NCBI GenBank assembly: GCA_016931595.1
Contig: JAFGEN010000258.1
Coordinates: forward strand, 1 to 35,467
Direction: 5' to 3'
Source of the DNA: Candidatus Aminicenantota bacterium
GTDB lineage: Bacteria > Acidobacteriota > Aminicenantia > Aminicenantales > UBA4085
DNA: 35,467 bases
A program made the position numbers and the translations under genes. Below the pieces are notes generated by a model that worked only from the letters and a program-made list of their open reading frames with translations, had not been told where the DNA came from and ran no database searches. Positions 29,226-35,467 of this stretch are shown here, one piece after another (the stretch's first letter is position 1; each line of letters begins with the position of its first letter).

Positions 29226-30797
29226 ATGAACATCCGGAAAGGAACCGCCGTTCTCGGCGCCATTGTTCTCCTGGCTGGAATTTGTCCGGCCCAGGATCCG
29301 CAAAAAACCATGCAGCTGACCCTGGACGAGTGCATCGTCCGGGCCCTGCAGCGCAACATTTCCATCCAGGTCGCCGTGCTCTCGCCCCAGAACTCCGAGT
29401 TGTCTGTGCAGAAGGCCCGGGAAAAATTCCTGCCGACGATGGCCTTCACCTACTCGCGCCGCAACTCCGAGAACGCCTCCTATTCCTGGCTCGAATCCCA
29501 GGGCACGACGCTCTCGGAATCGGGAAGCTTATCGGCCCAGGTTCGGGAAACGATCCCGCTGGGAGGGACATTGACCCTGAGCATGAACTCGAATTTCACG
29601 GATACCAACCAGACCGGAACGACGATCAATCCCCGCTATAACAACCAGCTCCAGCTCTCCTTCAGCCAGCCGCTGCTTCGGGATTTCGGAGTGAAGTGGA
29701 CGCAGCGGGACATCGTCGTCGCCCGGAACAACCTGGATGTTTCCGAGATCCAGTTCGCCAAAACCGTCCAGGACACAATTTACAACGTTGTCCAGGCTTA
29801 CTGGAACCTGGTCTACACGATTGAAAACCTCAAGGTCCAGCAAAAATCGCTCGCTCTGGCCAAAGACAGCCTGGCCAAAAACCAGCGGTCCGTCGAAATC
29901 GGGACCTTGGCCCCGATGGATGTCCTGGCCGCCGAGAGCGAGGTCGCCAGCCGCGAGGCCAGCATCCTTTCGGCCGAGGCGGCCGTCAAGGCGGCCGAGG
30001 ACCTGATCAAAAACATTTTGAACTTCACTCCCGAGGAGGAAGCGGGCCTTCGGGAAATCACGGCCCTCGACACGCCGCGGTTCGACGAGAGGAAAATCGA
30101 AGTCGACCAGGCCCTGGCCATCGCCATGGACAAGCGGCCCGACCTTCGAATGTCGCGGATCAACCTCAAGACCGAAGATTTAAACCTCGGCTATGCCAAA
30201 AATCAGCTCCTCCCCAACCTCAGCCTGAGCGCGTCTTATACCAGCCCGGGCGTTTCGGGAACGCGCCTGATCTATGACAGCCAGTACTTCGGCAACGTCA
30301 TCGACACGATTCCAGGATACCGGTCGGACGCATGGAAGGACGTCTTCGGCTTCAAGTACCAGAATTGGAACATCTCCCTCAATCTCGACGTCCCCTTGAG
30401 CAATATTCTGTCCAAGGCCTCCTATGCCCAGGCCCAGATCTCGATGAAGCAGGCCCTGCTCAACATGAAAAGCACCGAGCAGGCCACGGTCCTGGAGATC
30501 CGCAACGCCGTCCGCAACCTTCAGACCTCTTTCAAACAGGTCCAGGCTTACAAGCTCTCCCGCGAATTGGCCGAGAAGAAGCTGGCGGCCGAGGAGGAAA
30601 AGCTTCGGGTCGGATTGAGCACCAATTACACCGTCCTCCAGTACCAGCGCGACTTGACGACCGCCCTGGTCCAGGAGCTGAAGTCGATCATCGACTACAA
30701 TGTCTCCCAAGCCGGGCTGGAGCGGTCGATGGGGACGCTGCTCGAATCCAAGAACATCCGACTGGCCGACCTTCTCAACGTCGGCGTGTCCAGATAA
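29226..30797 (+). CDS. TolC-family outer-membrane efflux channel
   Basis: The 523-residue product has a signal peptide (MNIRKGTAVLGAIVLLAG..., likely cut after PAQ). It then has the two-fold repeated outer-membrane efflux protein architecture: LTLDECIVRALQRNISIQ at the start of the first repeat, long helical coiled-coil stretches (VVQAYWNLVYTIENLKVQQKS; ALAIAMDKRPDLRMS) and beta segments for the barrel. It should form the trimeric exit duct for the MacA/MacB-like pump encoded upstream. I start at ATG 29226, with AAGGAG upstream, not at 28341, which lies inside the permease gene in another frame. A strong terminator follows and closes the operon. Confidence 0.93.
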   Translation: MNIRKGTAVLGAIVLLAGICPAQDPQKTMQLTLDECIVRALQRNISIQVAVLSPQNSELSVQKAREKFLPTMAFTYSRRNSENASYSWLESQGTTLSESGSLSAQVRETIPLGGTLTLSMNSNFTDTNQTGTTINPRYNNQLQLSFSQPLLRDFGVKWTQRDIVVARNNLDVSEIQFAKTVQDTIYNVVQAYWNLVYTIENLKVQQKSLALAKDSLAKNQRSVEIGTLAPMDVLAAESEVASREASILSAEAAVKAAEDLIKNILNFTPEEEAGLREITALDTPRFDERKIEVDQALAIAMDKRPDLRMSRINLKTEDLNLGYAKNQLLPNLSLSASYTSPGVSGTRLIYDSQYFGNVIDTIPGYRSDAWKDVFGFKYQNWNISLNLDVPLSNILSKASYAQAQISMKQALLNMKSTEQATVLEIRNAVRNLQTSFKQVQAYKLSRELAEKKLAAEEEKLRVGLSTNYTVLQYQRDLTTALVQELKSIIDYNVSQAGLERSMGTLLESKNIRLADLLNVGVSR

Positions 30798-30813
30798 ACA
30801 ATCCCCTTTCCCG

Positions 30814-30850
30814 AGCGGGCCTTTCTTTGGAAAGGCCCGCTATTTTTTTT
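30814..30850 (+). terminator. Strong intrinsic terminator of the sigma/MacAB-TolC operon
   Basis: AGCGGGCCTTTC and GAAAGGCCCGCT form a perfect 12-bp stem around a TTTG loop, followed by A and eight T residues. It is the clearest terminator in the window and sits 17 bases after the TolC-like gene. Confidence 0.93.
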
Positions 30851-30927
30851 AACCTGCATTATTCATCAAAATTGCCATGAATTTTATAATTCTTTTTTTT
30901 CAATAACTCGTGCATAATGCAGGTTAA
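30849..30927. repeat. Inverted repeat with perfect 14-bp arms flanking an AT-rich spacer
   Basis: TTAACCTGCATTAT (30849-30862) and its exact reverse complement ATAATGCAGGTTAA (30914-30927) enclose 51 AT-rich bases. The right arm, with its flank ACTCGTGC, matches the site at 3733-3754. The left arm begins in the T-run of the preceding terminator. It may be a dispersed intergenic repeat or a pair of operator sites. The whole 30798-30997 gap holds the terminator, this repeat and no gene that I can support. Confidence 0.6.
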
Positions 30928-30997
30928 GCACCCCAGGCCTCCCGAAAAAAAATCATCCCCCTTGTCGCGGGGAGGGCAACGAGTCTATGATGGGGTT

Positions 30998-31654
30998 ATG
31001 CGAAGACGCGCCGCCGTCCTCTTTCTTATAACCGCGACAGCTGTTTCATCTGCGGCCTGTCGGCCCGAAGGACGGGGACTCATCATCCTTTGCGCGGGGG
31101 ACAGCCTGACCGAGGGGGGGTACCCCCCATTTCTGCGGAGGATGCTGCAACGGGAGGGTGTTTTGGTCCGGGTCGGCAATTATGGACGAAGCGGGGCCGC
31201 CTCGGGAGAATACCTGTCTTTTCTGATGGAGAACGAGGACCGGTTCAAGGAAGAACGGCCCGATATCGTCCTGATCACCCTCGGGACAAATGATGTTCGA
31301 ACCGATCACGATTCAACTCCGACCGAGGTCTTTCGGCAAAATCTTCTGGCGATTATCGAACGATTCCGGACCTTCCGGTCCCGGGGCGGGAGGATCCCGC
31401 GGATTATGCTGTCCACCATCCCTCCGGTCCCCCCGGATGACCTGCCGAATTTCAACGCCGGTTCGGCCCGAAGGGTCGAGGCCGAGATCAACCCGGCAAT
31501 CAGGGAAATCGCAAATGCGGCCGGGATCCCGCTTGTCGATCACCATACAGCCCTGGCGGCCCGTCCGGATCTATTGCCCGGCGTTCACCCCTCCAGCGAG
31601 GGATACCGCCTGATGGCCGAAACATGGCGAAAAGCCATTCCCAAGGTCTTCTGA
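30998..31654 (+). CDS. SGNH/GDSL-family hydrolase, exported
   Basis: This 218-residue protein is a predicted esterase, lipase or acyl-hydrolase. It has the SGNH blocks: GDSLTEGG with the nucleophilic serine (about 36), a glycine in GNYGRSGAAS, GTNDVRTD with the asparagine, and a late D...H pair in LLPGVHPSSEGY. The N-terminus (MRRRAAVLFLITATAVSSAAC) is a signal peptide, possibly of lipoprotein type with Cys21, although the lipobox is not ideal. I start at ATG 30998 because the ORF-track start at 30917 lies inside the inverted repeat and adds no homologous sequence. The ribosome-binding site is weak. The substrate could be an acylated glycan or lipid; this is not resolved by sequence. Confidence 0.85.
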   Translation: MRRRAAVLFLITATAVSSAACRPEGRGLIILCAGDSLTEGGYPPFLRRMLQREGVLVRVGNYGRSGAASGEYLSFLMENEDRFKEERPDIVLITLGTNDVRTDHDSTPTEVFRQNLLAIIERFRTFRSRGGRIPRIMLSTIPPVPPDDLPNFNAGSARRVEAEINPAIREIANAAGIPLVDHHTALAARPDLLPGVHPSSEGYRLMAETWRKAIPKVF

Positions 31655-31662
31655 TTCACGAT

Positions 31663-31691
31663 TTGTATCTTTTTCCCCTGTGTGTTAGAAT
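31663..31691 (+). promoter_or_regulatory. Promoter for the Hfq-like gene and pdxA
   Basis: TTGTAT (31663-31668), a 17-base spacer, and TAGAAT (31686-31691) preceded by TGT as extended -10. The transcript would start near 31698, about 47 bases before ATG 31745. Confidence 0.65.
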
Positions 31692-31744
31692 GGATTCACG
31701 CGGATATCCACTATCCCGACATCGAGGGAATACGGAGTTCAAAA

Positions 31745-32176
31745 ATGAACAGACGCTTGATTCGCCCGAATTTCAACGAAATCAAAGATAAGATGAAGTC
31801 GCCGGAACCCGCTGTTCCATCCCATCGGACGGCCCACAGTCCCCATCCTTCCCCTCATCAAGCCAGGCCCGGTTCCCATGGGCCATACGCCTCCCAGGGC
31901 CAGACCCAGCCGAAGAAAACATATCCGCCGACGGATACCGGGGCGGAAAGCTACTATTATCTCAAGCAAATGAGCAAGAAGACCCCGATGGCCTTCGTTT
32001 TTCAGGACGGAGAAGTCCTCGAAGGGTACATCGAATGGTATGACAGGAATTGTATCAAGCTCAACCGGGAAGGCGCCGCGAACCTCCTTGTCTATAAAAA
32101 CGCCCTGAAGTACATGTACAAACTCGACGAGGGCAAGGAATCCTCCGAGGAGGAAGGCGAGCCCGAAGGAAAATGA
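31745..32176 (+). CDS. hfq: Hfq-like RNA chaperone with long N-terminal extension
   Basis: Residues about 70-127 look like an Sm/Hfq core. YYYLKQMSKKTPMAFVFQDG corresponds to the start with the conserved Gln, EGYIEWYDRNCIKLN to the Sm1 motif, and LLVYKNALKYM to the Hfq Sm2 YKHA motif, with Asn in place of the usual His. Hfq hexamers bind small RNAs and mRNAs. The 143-residue protein is much longer than the ~70-100 of most Hfq proteins owing to a basic, His/Pro/Ser-rich N-terminal extension of about 65 residues. An acidic C-terminal tail follows the core. I start at ATG 31745 (GGAG eight bases upstream), since the ORF-track start lies within the promoter. pdxA overlaps its stop as ATGA. Confidence 0.8.
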   Translation: MNRRLIRPNFNEIKDKMKSPEPAVPSHRTAHSPHPSPHQARPGSHGPYASQGQTQPKKTYPPTDTGAESYYYLKQMSKKTPMAFVFQDGEVLEGYIEWYDRNCIKLNREGAANLLVYKNALKYMYKLDEGKESSEEEGEPEGK

Positions 32177-33165
32177 CCGACGGGGCCGCTTTGAAGCCTC
32201 CTCGAATCGGTATCTCGCCTGGAGATCCGGGGGGGATCGGGCCGGAAGTGATTGTCCGGGCCCTTTCAAAAACGAAAATCCCTCCCGCCCGTTACATTCT
32301 GTTCGGCCCCCGTTCTCTTTGGGAGGACGAAGCGAAAGCGGCCGGCCTGAAGGTGGACCTCATCCCCTGGAAAGCGGACGGCGGTTTGCCGGAAGCGGGC
32401 GTCTTTTTTCACGACCTTTCCGGACCGCAGGTTCCGACCGGGAAGGGAGTCGACGACTCCGCCCGGGGAGCGGCCTCGTTTTCCTGGTTTGAATCGACCG
32501 TCGCTTCCGCCAGGCGGAGCGAGCTTGAGGCCGTGGTGACGGGGCCGGTCTCCAAACATGCCTGGAGCCTGGCCGGCCTTCCATGGCGGGGACATACCGA
32601 ATACCTCGAGCGCTTCTATCCCGGGGCGGTGATGAGTTTCTGGTCGGACCGCCTGACCGTCGCTCTCCTCAGCCATCATCTTTCACTTCGGGAAGCGCTG
32701 GGTCGGGTGAATCCGGAAGCCCTGGCCGGTTTTTTCCGCGTTGTTTATGAATCGGCGGTCGGAAAAACCGAAGGCGAGACCGAAATCCTGGTCGCCGGGC
32801 TCAATCCCCATGCCGGCGAGGAAGGCCTTCTGGGGACTGAAGAACGGGACGTGATCGGTCCGGCAATCGAAGAGGCTCGCCGGGCGGGGCTTCCGGTCCG
32901 GGGGCCGTTTCCCCCGGACGTCGTCTTCCGGCTGGCATTCGGACATCCGGAAAAGATCGTGGCCGCCATGTATCACGACCAGGGCCTGATCCCGTTCAAG
33001 CTTACGGCTTTTGAAAGCGGAGTGAACGTCACCCTCGGCCTGCCCTTCGTTCGGACGTCCCCCGACCACGGAACGGCGTTTGATATCGCCGGGAAAACGC
33101 CGGCCGACCCGGGGAGCATGGCCGCGGCTCTCCGGTTGGCCGTTCGTCTGGCAGGATGCCGTTGA
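32173..33165 (+). CDS. pdxA: 4-hydroxythreonine-4-phosphate dehydrogenase
   Basis: PdxA oxidises 4-phosphohydroxy-L-threonine with NAD(P) in the DXP-dependent vitamin B6 pathway. The 330-residue protein has the family landmarks: ISPGDPGGIGPEVI at the N-terminus, TGPVSKHAW, GHTEYL, the metal ligands in GLNPHAGE and MYHDQGLIPFK, and TSPDHGTAFDIAGK. Length is normal. ATG 32173 overlaps the stop of the Hfq-like gene as ATGA, so the two are probably co-translated, an unusual pairing. Its TGA stop abuts the convergent smpB stop with no base between. Confidence 0.95.
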   Translation: MTDGAALKPPRIGISPGDPGGIGPEVIVRALSKTKIPPARYILFGPRSLWEDEAKAAGLKVDLIPWKADGGLPEAGVFFHDLSGPQVPTGKGVDDSARGAASFSWFESTVASARRSELEAVVTGPVSKHAWSLAGLPWRGHTEYLERFYPGAVMSFWSDRLTVALLSHHLSLREALGRVNPEALAGFFRVVYESAVGKTEGETEILVAGLNPHAGEEGLLGTEERDVIGPAIEEARRAGLPVRGPFPPDVVFRLAFGHPEKIVAAMYHDQGLIPFKLTAFESGVNVTLGLPFVRTSPDHGTAFDIAGKTPADPGSMAAALRLAVRLAGCR

Positions 33166-33630
33166 TCAACGGCGGCCGGTTTTCATAACCGCGCGGACTT
33201 GCCGGTCGAGGTCACGCGCCTTGATCGCATCCTTTTTCTCGTAGATTTTCTTTCCCTTGCCCAGGGCGATTTCGACCTTGACCAGGCCCTTGTCGTTGAG
33301 CAAAACCCTGAGGGGAATGAGGGACAAGCCGCGTTCCCGGACTTTTCCGTTGAGACGCTTGATTTCCCGGCGGTGAAGGAGGAGCTTGCGAGGCCGGCGC
33401 GGGTCGTGGTTCCAGCGGTTGGCCGCCTCGTAGGGGTTGATATGGCAGTCGACGAGAATGATCTCCCCGTCGCGCACGTCGGCGAAGCTTTCCTTCAAAC
33501 TGATCCGTCCCTCGCGGATGGATTTGACCTCGCTGCCCTGGAGGACGATTCCGGCCTCGAATGTCTCCAGGATCTCGTAATTGAACCGGGCCGGTTTATT
33601 GACCGCGATGACTTTCCCTGGAGAATTCAT
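33166..33630 (-). CDS. smpB: SsrA-binding protein SmpB
   Basis: SmpB binds tmRNA and delivers it to ribosomes stalled on mRNAs lacking stop codons. The 154-residue length is normal. The beta-barrel core shows NYEILETFEAGIVLQGSEVKSIREG and the family motif ISLKESFADV, then INPYEAANRWNHDPRRPRKLLLHRREI, and the basic C-terminal tail IYEKKDAIKARDLDRQVRAVMK. ATG 33630 overlaps the stop of the CNNM/CBS gene as ATGA. The ssrA gene itself is not seen in this window. The protein would be needed if tRNA processing leaves nonstop ispE mRNA. Confidence 0.96.
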   Translation of the reverse strand: MNSPGKVIAVNKPARFNYEILETFEAGIVLQGSEVKSIREGRISLKESFADVRDGEIILVDCHINPYEAANRWNHDPRRPRKLLLHRREIKRLNGKVRERGLSLIPLRVLLNDKGLVKVEIALGKGKKIYEKKDAIKARDLDRQVRAVMKTGRR

Positions 33631-34868
33631 GATTCGACCCGGACGAGGCCGACCCGGCGCTTCTCCATCCGAACGACGATGAAGCGCCGGCCGCCATGGA
33701 GGAGAACGTCTTTTTCCTTGGGAATCCTGCCGAATTCGGACAGGAGAAAACCGGCCAGGGTGGTGTAATCGGGGCTCTCCGGGAGGTTCAGGCCGAGGCG
33801 TTTATTGATCTCCTTGATCCCGGCCGAGCCCTTGATGATGACCGCCCCGTCCTCGGCCGGCAGATGCCAGTCTTCCTCGGGGGCGTCGTACTCATCCCGG
33901 ATCTCGCCGACGATCTCCTCGAGGATGTCCTCAAGGGTCACGAGACCCTCCATGTTTCCGAACTCGTCGACGACGAGGGCTAATTGGATGCCCTTTTCCT
34001 GCATCTGAAGAAGGACCTTTTCGACCGGTGCGGACTCGGGGACGAAAAACGGCTTGCGGAGATGGGCGGTCAGCTCGAAGGGCCGGCCGGACGCCAGGCA
34101 GAGAAAAAGATCCTTGACGTAAATCACACCCTCGATATGGTCCATCCTGCCCCGGTAGACGGGGTAACGGCTGAACCCCTCGGACTCGACGAGCTTGAGA
34201 ATCTGCTCCCGGGAGGACGAGACCTCGATGGCCTTGATCTGCGGGCGGGGGATCATGATTTCCTTGACCGGGCGGGAGGCCAGATCGACGATTTCGGAGA
34301 TCATGGCCTTGCGGTGGGCCGGCAGGCTTTTCAGGCCTGAATGAAGGAGGGCCTTCGCCTCCTCCTCGGCTATAAAAAGCGAACGCGCGTCCGGTGTTTT
34401 CCCCCTTGAGCGGAAGAGCACCCTGGTGGGGAACCCGAACAGATGGACGAGGGGGGAAAAAAGGACCAGCAGGAGGCGAAAGACGGGGGCGAACAGAAGG
34501 GAAATGCGGAGCGGATGCCGGGTGGCGAAGATTTTCGGGTTGATTTCGGAGAAGACGAGAAGGAAGACCGTCGTGCCGGCCGTGGCCAAAAGAATGGCCC
34601 CGGTGTCGTTTCCGAGAAGCGACGTCGCCAGCGAGGTTGCCAGGGCCGCCGCTGCGGTGTTGACGAGGTTGTTCCCGATAAGGATTGCGGTCAGGAGTTT
34701 GTCAATCCGGGCAGTGATTTTTCTTACCATGCCGGCCCGGCGGGAGCCCTTTTTTTCCAGGTATTCGAGGGTGTGGGGCTTGACGGCGATAAAGGCCGTT
34801 TCACTCATGGAGAAAAATGCGCTCAGGATGATAAAGAGGAAAAACAGGAGGACGGTCGTCAGTATCAT
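33627..34868 (-). CDS. CNNM/CorC-family transporter with CBS pair
   Basis: The 413-residue protein has an N-terminal CNNM (DUF21) membrane domain with about four hydrophobic segments (about 1-160, starting MILTTVLLFFLFIILSAFFS; SEINPKIFATRHP is a conserved family motif). A cytoplasmic CBS pair follows (about 195-320, with IMIPRPQIKAIEV, VYRGRMDHIEGVIYVKDL and DEFGNMEGLVTLEDILEE). A C-terminal CorC/HlyC domain (about 335-410) ends the protein. CNNM/CorC proteins are linked to Mg2+ export or homeostasis; the label hemolysin is historical. It lies nine bases after carD and overlaps smpB, forming a three-gene operon. Confidence 0.92.
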   Translation of the reverse strand: MILTTVLLFFLFIILSAFFSMSETAFIAVKPHTLEYLEKKGSRRAGMVRKITARIDKLLTAILIGNNLVNTAAAALATSLATSLLGNDTGAILLATAGTTVFLLVFSEINPKIFATRHPLRISLLFAPVFRLLLVLFSPLVHLFGFPTRVLFRSRGKTPDARSLFIAEEEAKALLHSGLKSLPAHRKAMISEIVDLASRPVKEIMIPRPQIKAIEVSSSREQILKLVESEGFSRYPVYRGRMDHIEGVIYVKDLFLCLASGRPFELTAHLRKPFFVPESAPVEKVLLQMQEKGIQLALVVDEFGNMEGLVTLEDILEEIVGEIRDEYDAPEEDWHLPAEDGAVIIKGSAGIKEINKRLGLNLPESPDYTTLAGFLLSEFGRIPKEKDVLLHGGRRFIVVRMEKRRVGLVRVES

Positions 34869-34877
34869 GACCGCCGG

Positions 34878-35396
34878 TTAGGCGTCCAGGCCGACCTTGA
34901 CATCCTTGAAGCAGGCGGACAGCGTCGAGGTGATCTTGCGTTCGATCTGGGCCGTCGACATGGAAGAAGCCATTGCGATTTCGGAGACCACGAGTTCCTT
35001 GGCTTTTTCCATCATTTTCTTCTCGCGGAAGGATAAGGGCTTGAGAAGACTGAGGTAATAAAGGCTTTTCAGGACGGCGACCATGTTGAGGACCGTGCCC
35101 GACTTCATCAGCCCGGTGTGTTCCTTGTACCGGCCCTTCCAGTTCATCGTCACTTCGACTTCCCCGTTTTTCAGGTAATCGAAGATTTCTTTCACGGCGC
35201 CGTTCCCGATCAGTTTGCGGATGCCGATTTCCTCGAACGAGGACAGGGGGACCATCACCAGGGTGTTGCTGGAAACAAGGCGGAGATGATAAACAGTAAA
35301 ATTTTCTCCGTTATAGGCCTGCTCCTGGACATCGACGACCAAGCCCAGGCCCTGATTGGGATAAATGACTCTATCGCCAACCTTGAAGCAGTTCAT
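34878..35396 (-). CDS. carD: CarD/CdnL-family RNA polymerase-binding transcription regulator
   Basis: CarD-type proteins bind the RNA polymerase beta subunit and stabilise open promoter complexes, often at rRNA promoters. The 172-residue protein begins MNCFKVGDRVIYPNQGLGLVVDV, the RNA polymerase-interacting Tudor-like domain, and has YHLRLVSSNTLVMVPLSSFEEIGIR. A helical C-terminal domain (about 75-160) carries W at about residue 86 in MNWKGRYKEH, the likely promoter-contacting region. The predicted promoter's -10 lies only eight bases before the ATG, so the mRNA may be leaderless. It is the first gene of the carD-CNNM-smpB operon. Confidence 0.92.
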   Translation of the reverse strand: MNCFKVGDRVIYPNQGLGLVVDVQEQAYNGENFTVYHLRLVSSNTLVMVPLSSFEEIGIRKLIGNGAVKEIFDYLKNGEVEVTMNWKGRYKEHTGLMKSGTVLNMVAVLKSLYYLSLLKPLSFREKKMMEKAKELVVSEIAMASSMSTAQIERKITSTLSACFKDVKVGLDA

Positions 35397-35404
35397 AGAG
35401 CCTA

Positions 35405-35433
35405 ATTTTAACAGAATGAGATGTTTTCGTCAA
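35405..35433 (-). promoter_or_regulatory. carD operon promoter, probably producing a leaderless mRNA
   Basis: On the minus strand TTGACG (35428-35433), a 17-base spacer and TAAAAT (35405-35410), with TGT before the -10, make a strong extended-type promoter. Transcription would begin at about 35396-35399, essentially at the carD start codon, leaving no room for a ribosome-binding site. Confidence 0.7.
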
Positions 35434-35467
35434 CTCCCGAATCAATTTTTATAAACATAATACCGAT

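Noticed and set aside
30872-30890. TTGCCA and TATAAT as a promoter for the SGNH hydrolase gene
   Set aside because: The two elements are only seven bases apart, too close for a sigma70 promoter. The region is simply AT-rich.
1-35467. CRISPR arrays, insertion sequences, integrases, prophage or rRNA genes
   Set aside because: I found no regularly spaced repeats, transposase-like or phage-like proteins, or rRNA sequence. Almost all genes are housekeeping or envelope functions.

Overview
The window reads as a chromosomal, replication-origin-proximal segment of a high-GC, diderm (LPS-bearing, Gram-negative-type) bacterium. Support for two membranes comes from a heptose/LPS pair (waaF, gmhB), a LolB-like lipoprotein, an MCE/Mla-type lipid transporter and a MacAB-TolC-type efflux system. 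CarD, the mix of gene orders and protein style would fit an Acidobacteriota-like lineage such as Aminicenantes. That placement is inference; no rRNA is present.

Layout. (1) 46-2599, minus strand: dnaN and dnaA, with a DnaA-box cluster, a dnaA promoter and a terminator-like leader hairpin just upstream of dnaA (2619-2714), and a very AT-rich dnaA-dnaN spacer. Together these look like oriC. (2) 2744-4034, plus: folD and rpmB, each with a visible promoter. (3) 8019-4045, minus: a tight four-gene operon, FmdB-type zinc ribbon, waaF, gmhB, rel(A/SpoT); all three junctions overlap as ATGA. (4) 8091-8324: a self-contained small gene for a 39-residue membrane peptide. (5) 8345-21516, plus: a 13-kb co-directional run: small membrane protein, LolB-like, ispE, tRNA-Gln, prs, rplY, pth, rpsF, rpsR, rplI, dnaB, mlaE, mlaF, MCE protein, radA, yacL-like PIN/TRAM, ispD, ispF. 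It joins gene orders familiar from Proteobacteria (lolB-ispE-tRNA-prs-rplY-pth) and Firmicutes (radA-yacL-ispD-ispF). (6) 21532-24123: a secreted M14-type carboxypeptidase homologue with calcium-loop motifs and a small secreted protein. (7) 24143-30850: an envelope-stress/efflux operon: ECF sigma factor, ZAS anti-sigma factor, Spy/CpxP-like LTxxQ protein, MacA-like adaptor, separate MacB-like ATPase and permease, and a TolC-like channel, closed by a strong terminator. (8) 30849-33165: a dispersed inverted repeat, an SGNH hydrolase, an Hfq-like protein with a long N-terminal extension, and pdxA. (9) 35396-33166, minus: carD, a CNNM/CBS transporter and smpB.

The most notable points are: (a) the ispE frame runs in-frame straight through the tRNA-Gln gene with no earlier stop; (b) two identically spaced ECF-type promoter motifs, GGAAGAA-N14-CGTCTAAT, sit upstream of the sigma factor operon and of the small secreted protein, defining a candidate autoregulated regulon around MacAB-TolC; (c) the MCE protein carries a C-terminal segment that looks like an outer-membrane beta-barrel; (d) the dnaA leader combines DnaA boxes with a terminator-like hairpin. 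No CRISPR arrays, insertion sequences, prophage genes or rRNA genes were seen. No stretch over 300 bases lacks a gene; the longest gene-free gaps are 24059-24292, 30798-30997 and 2600-2798.
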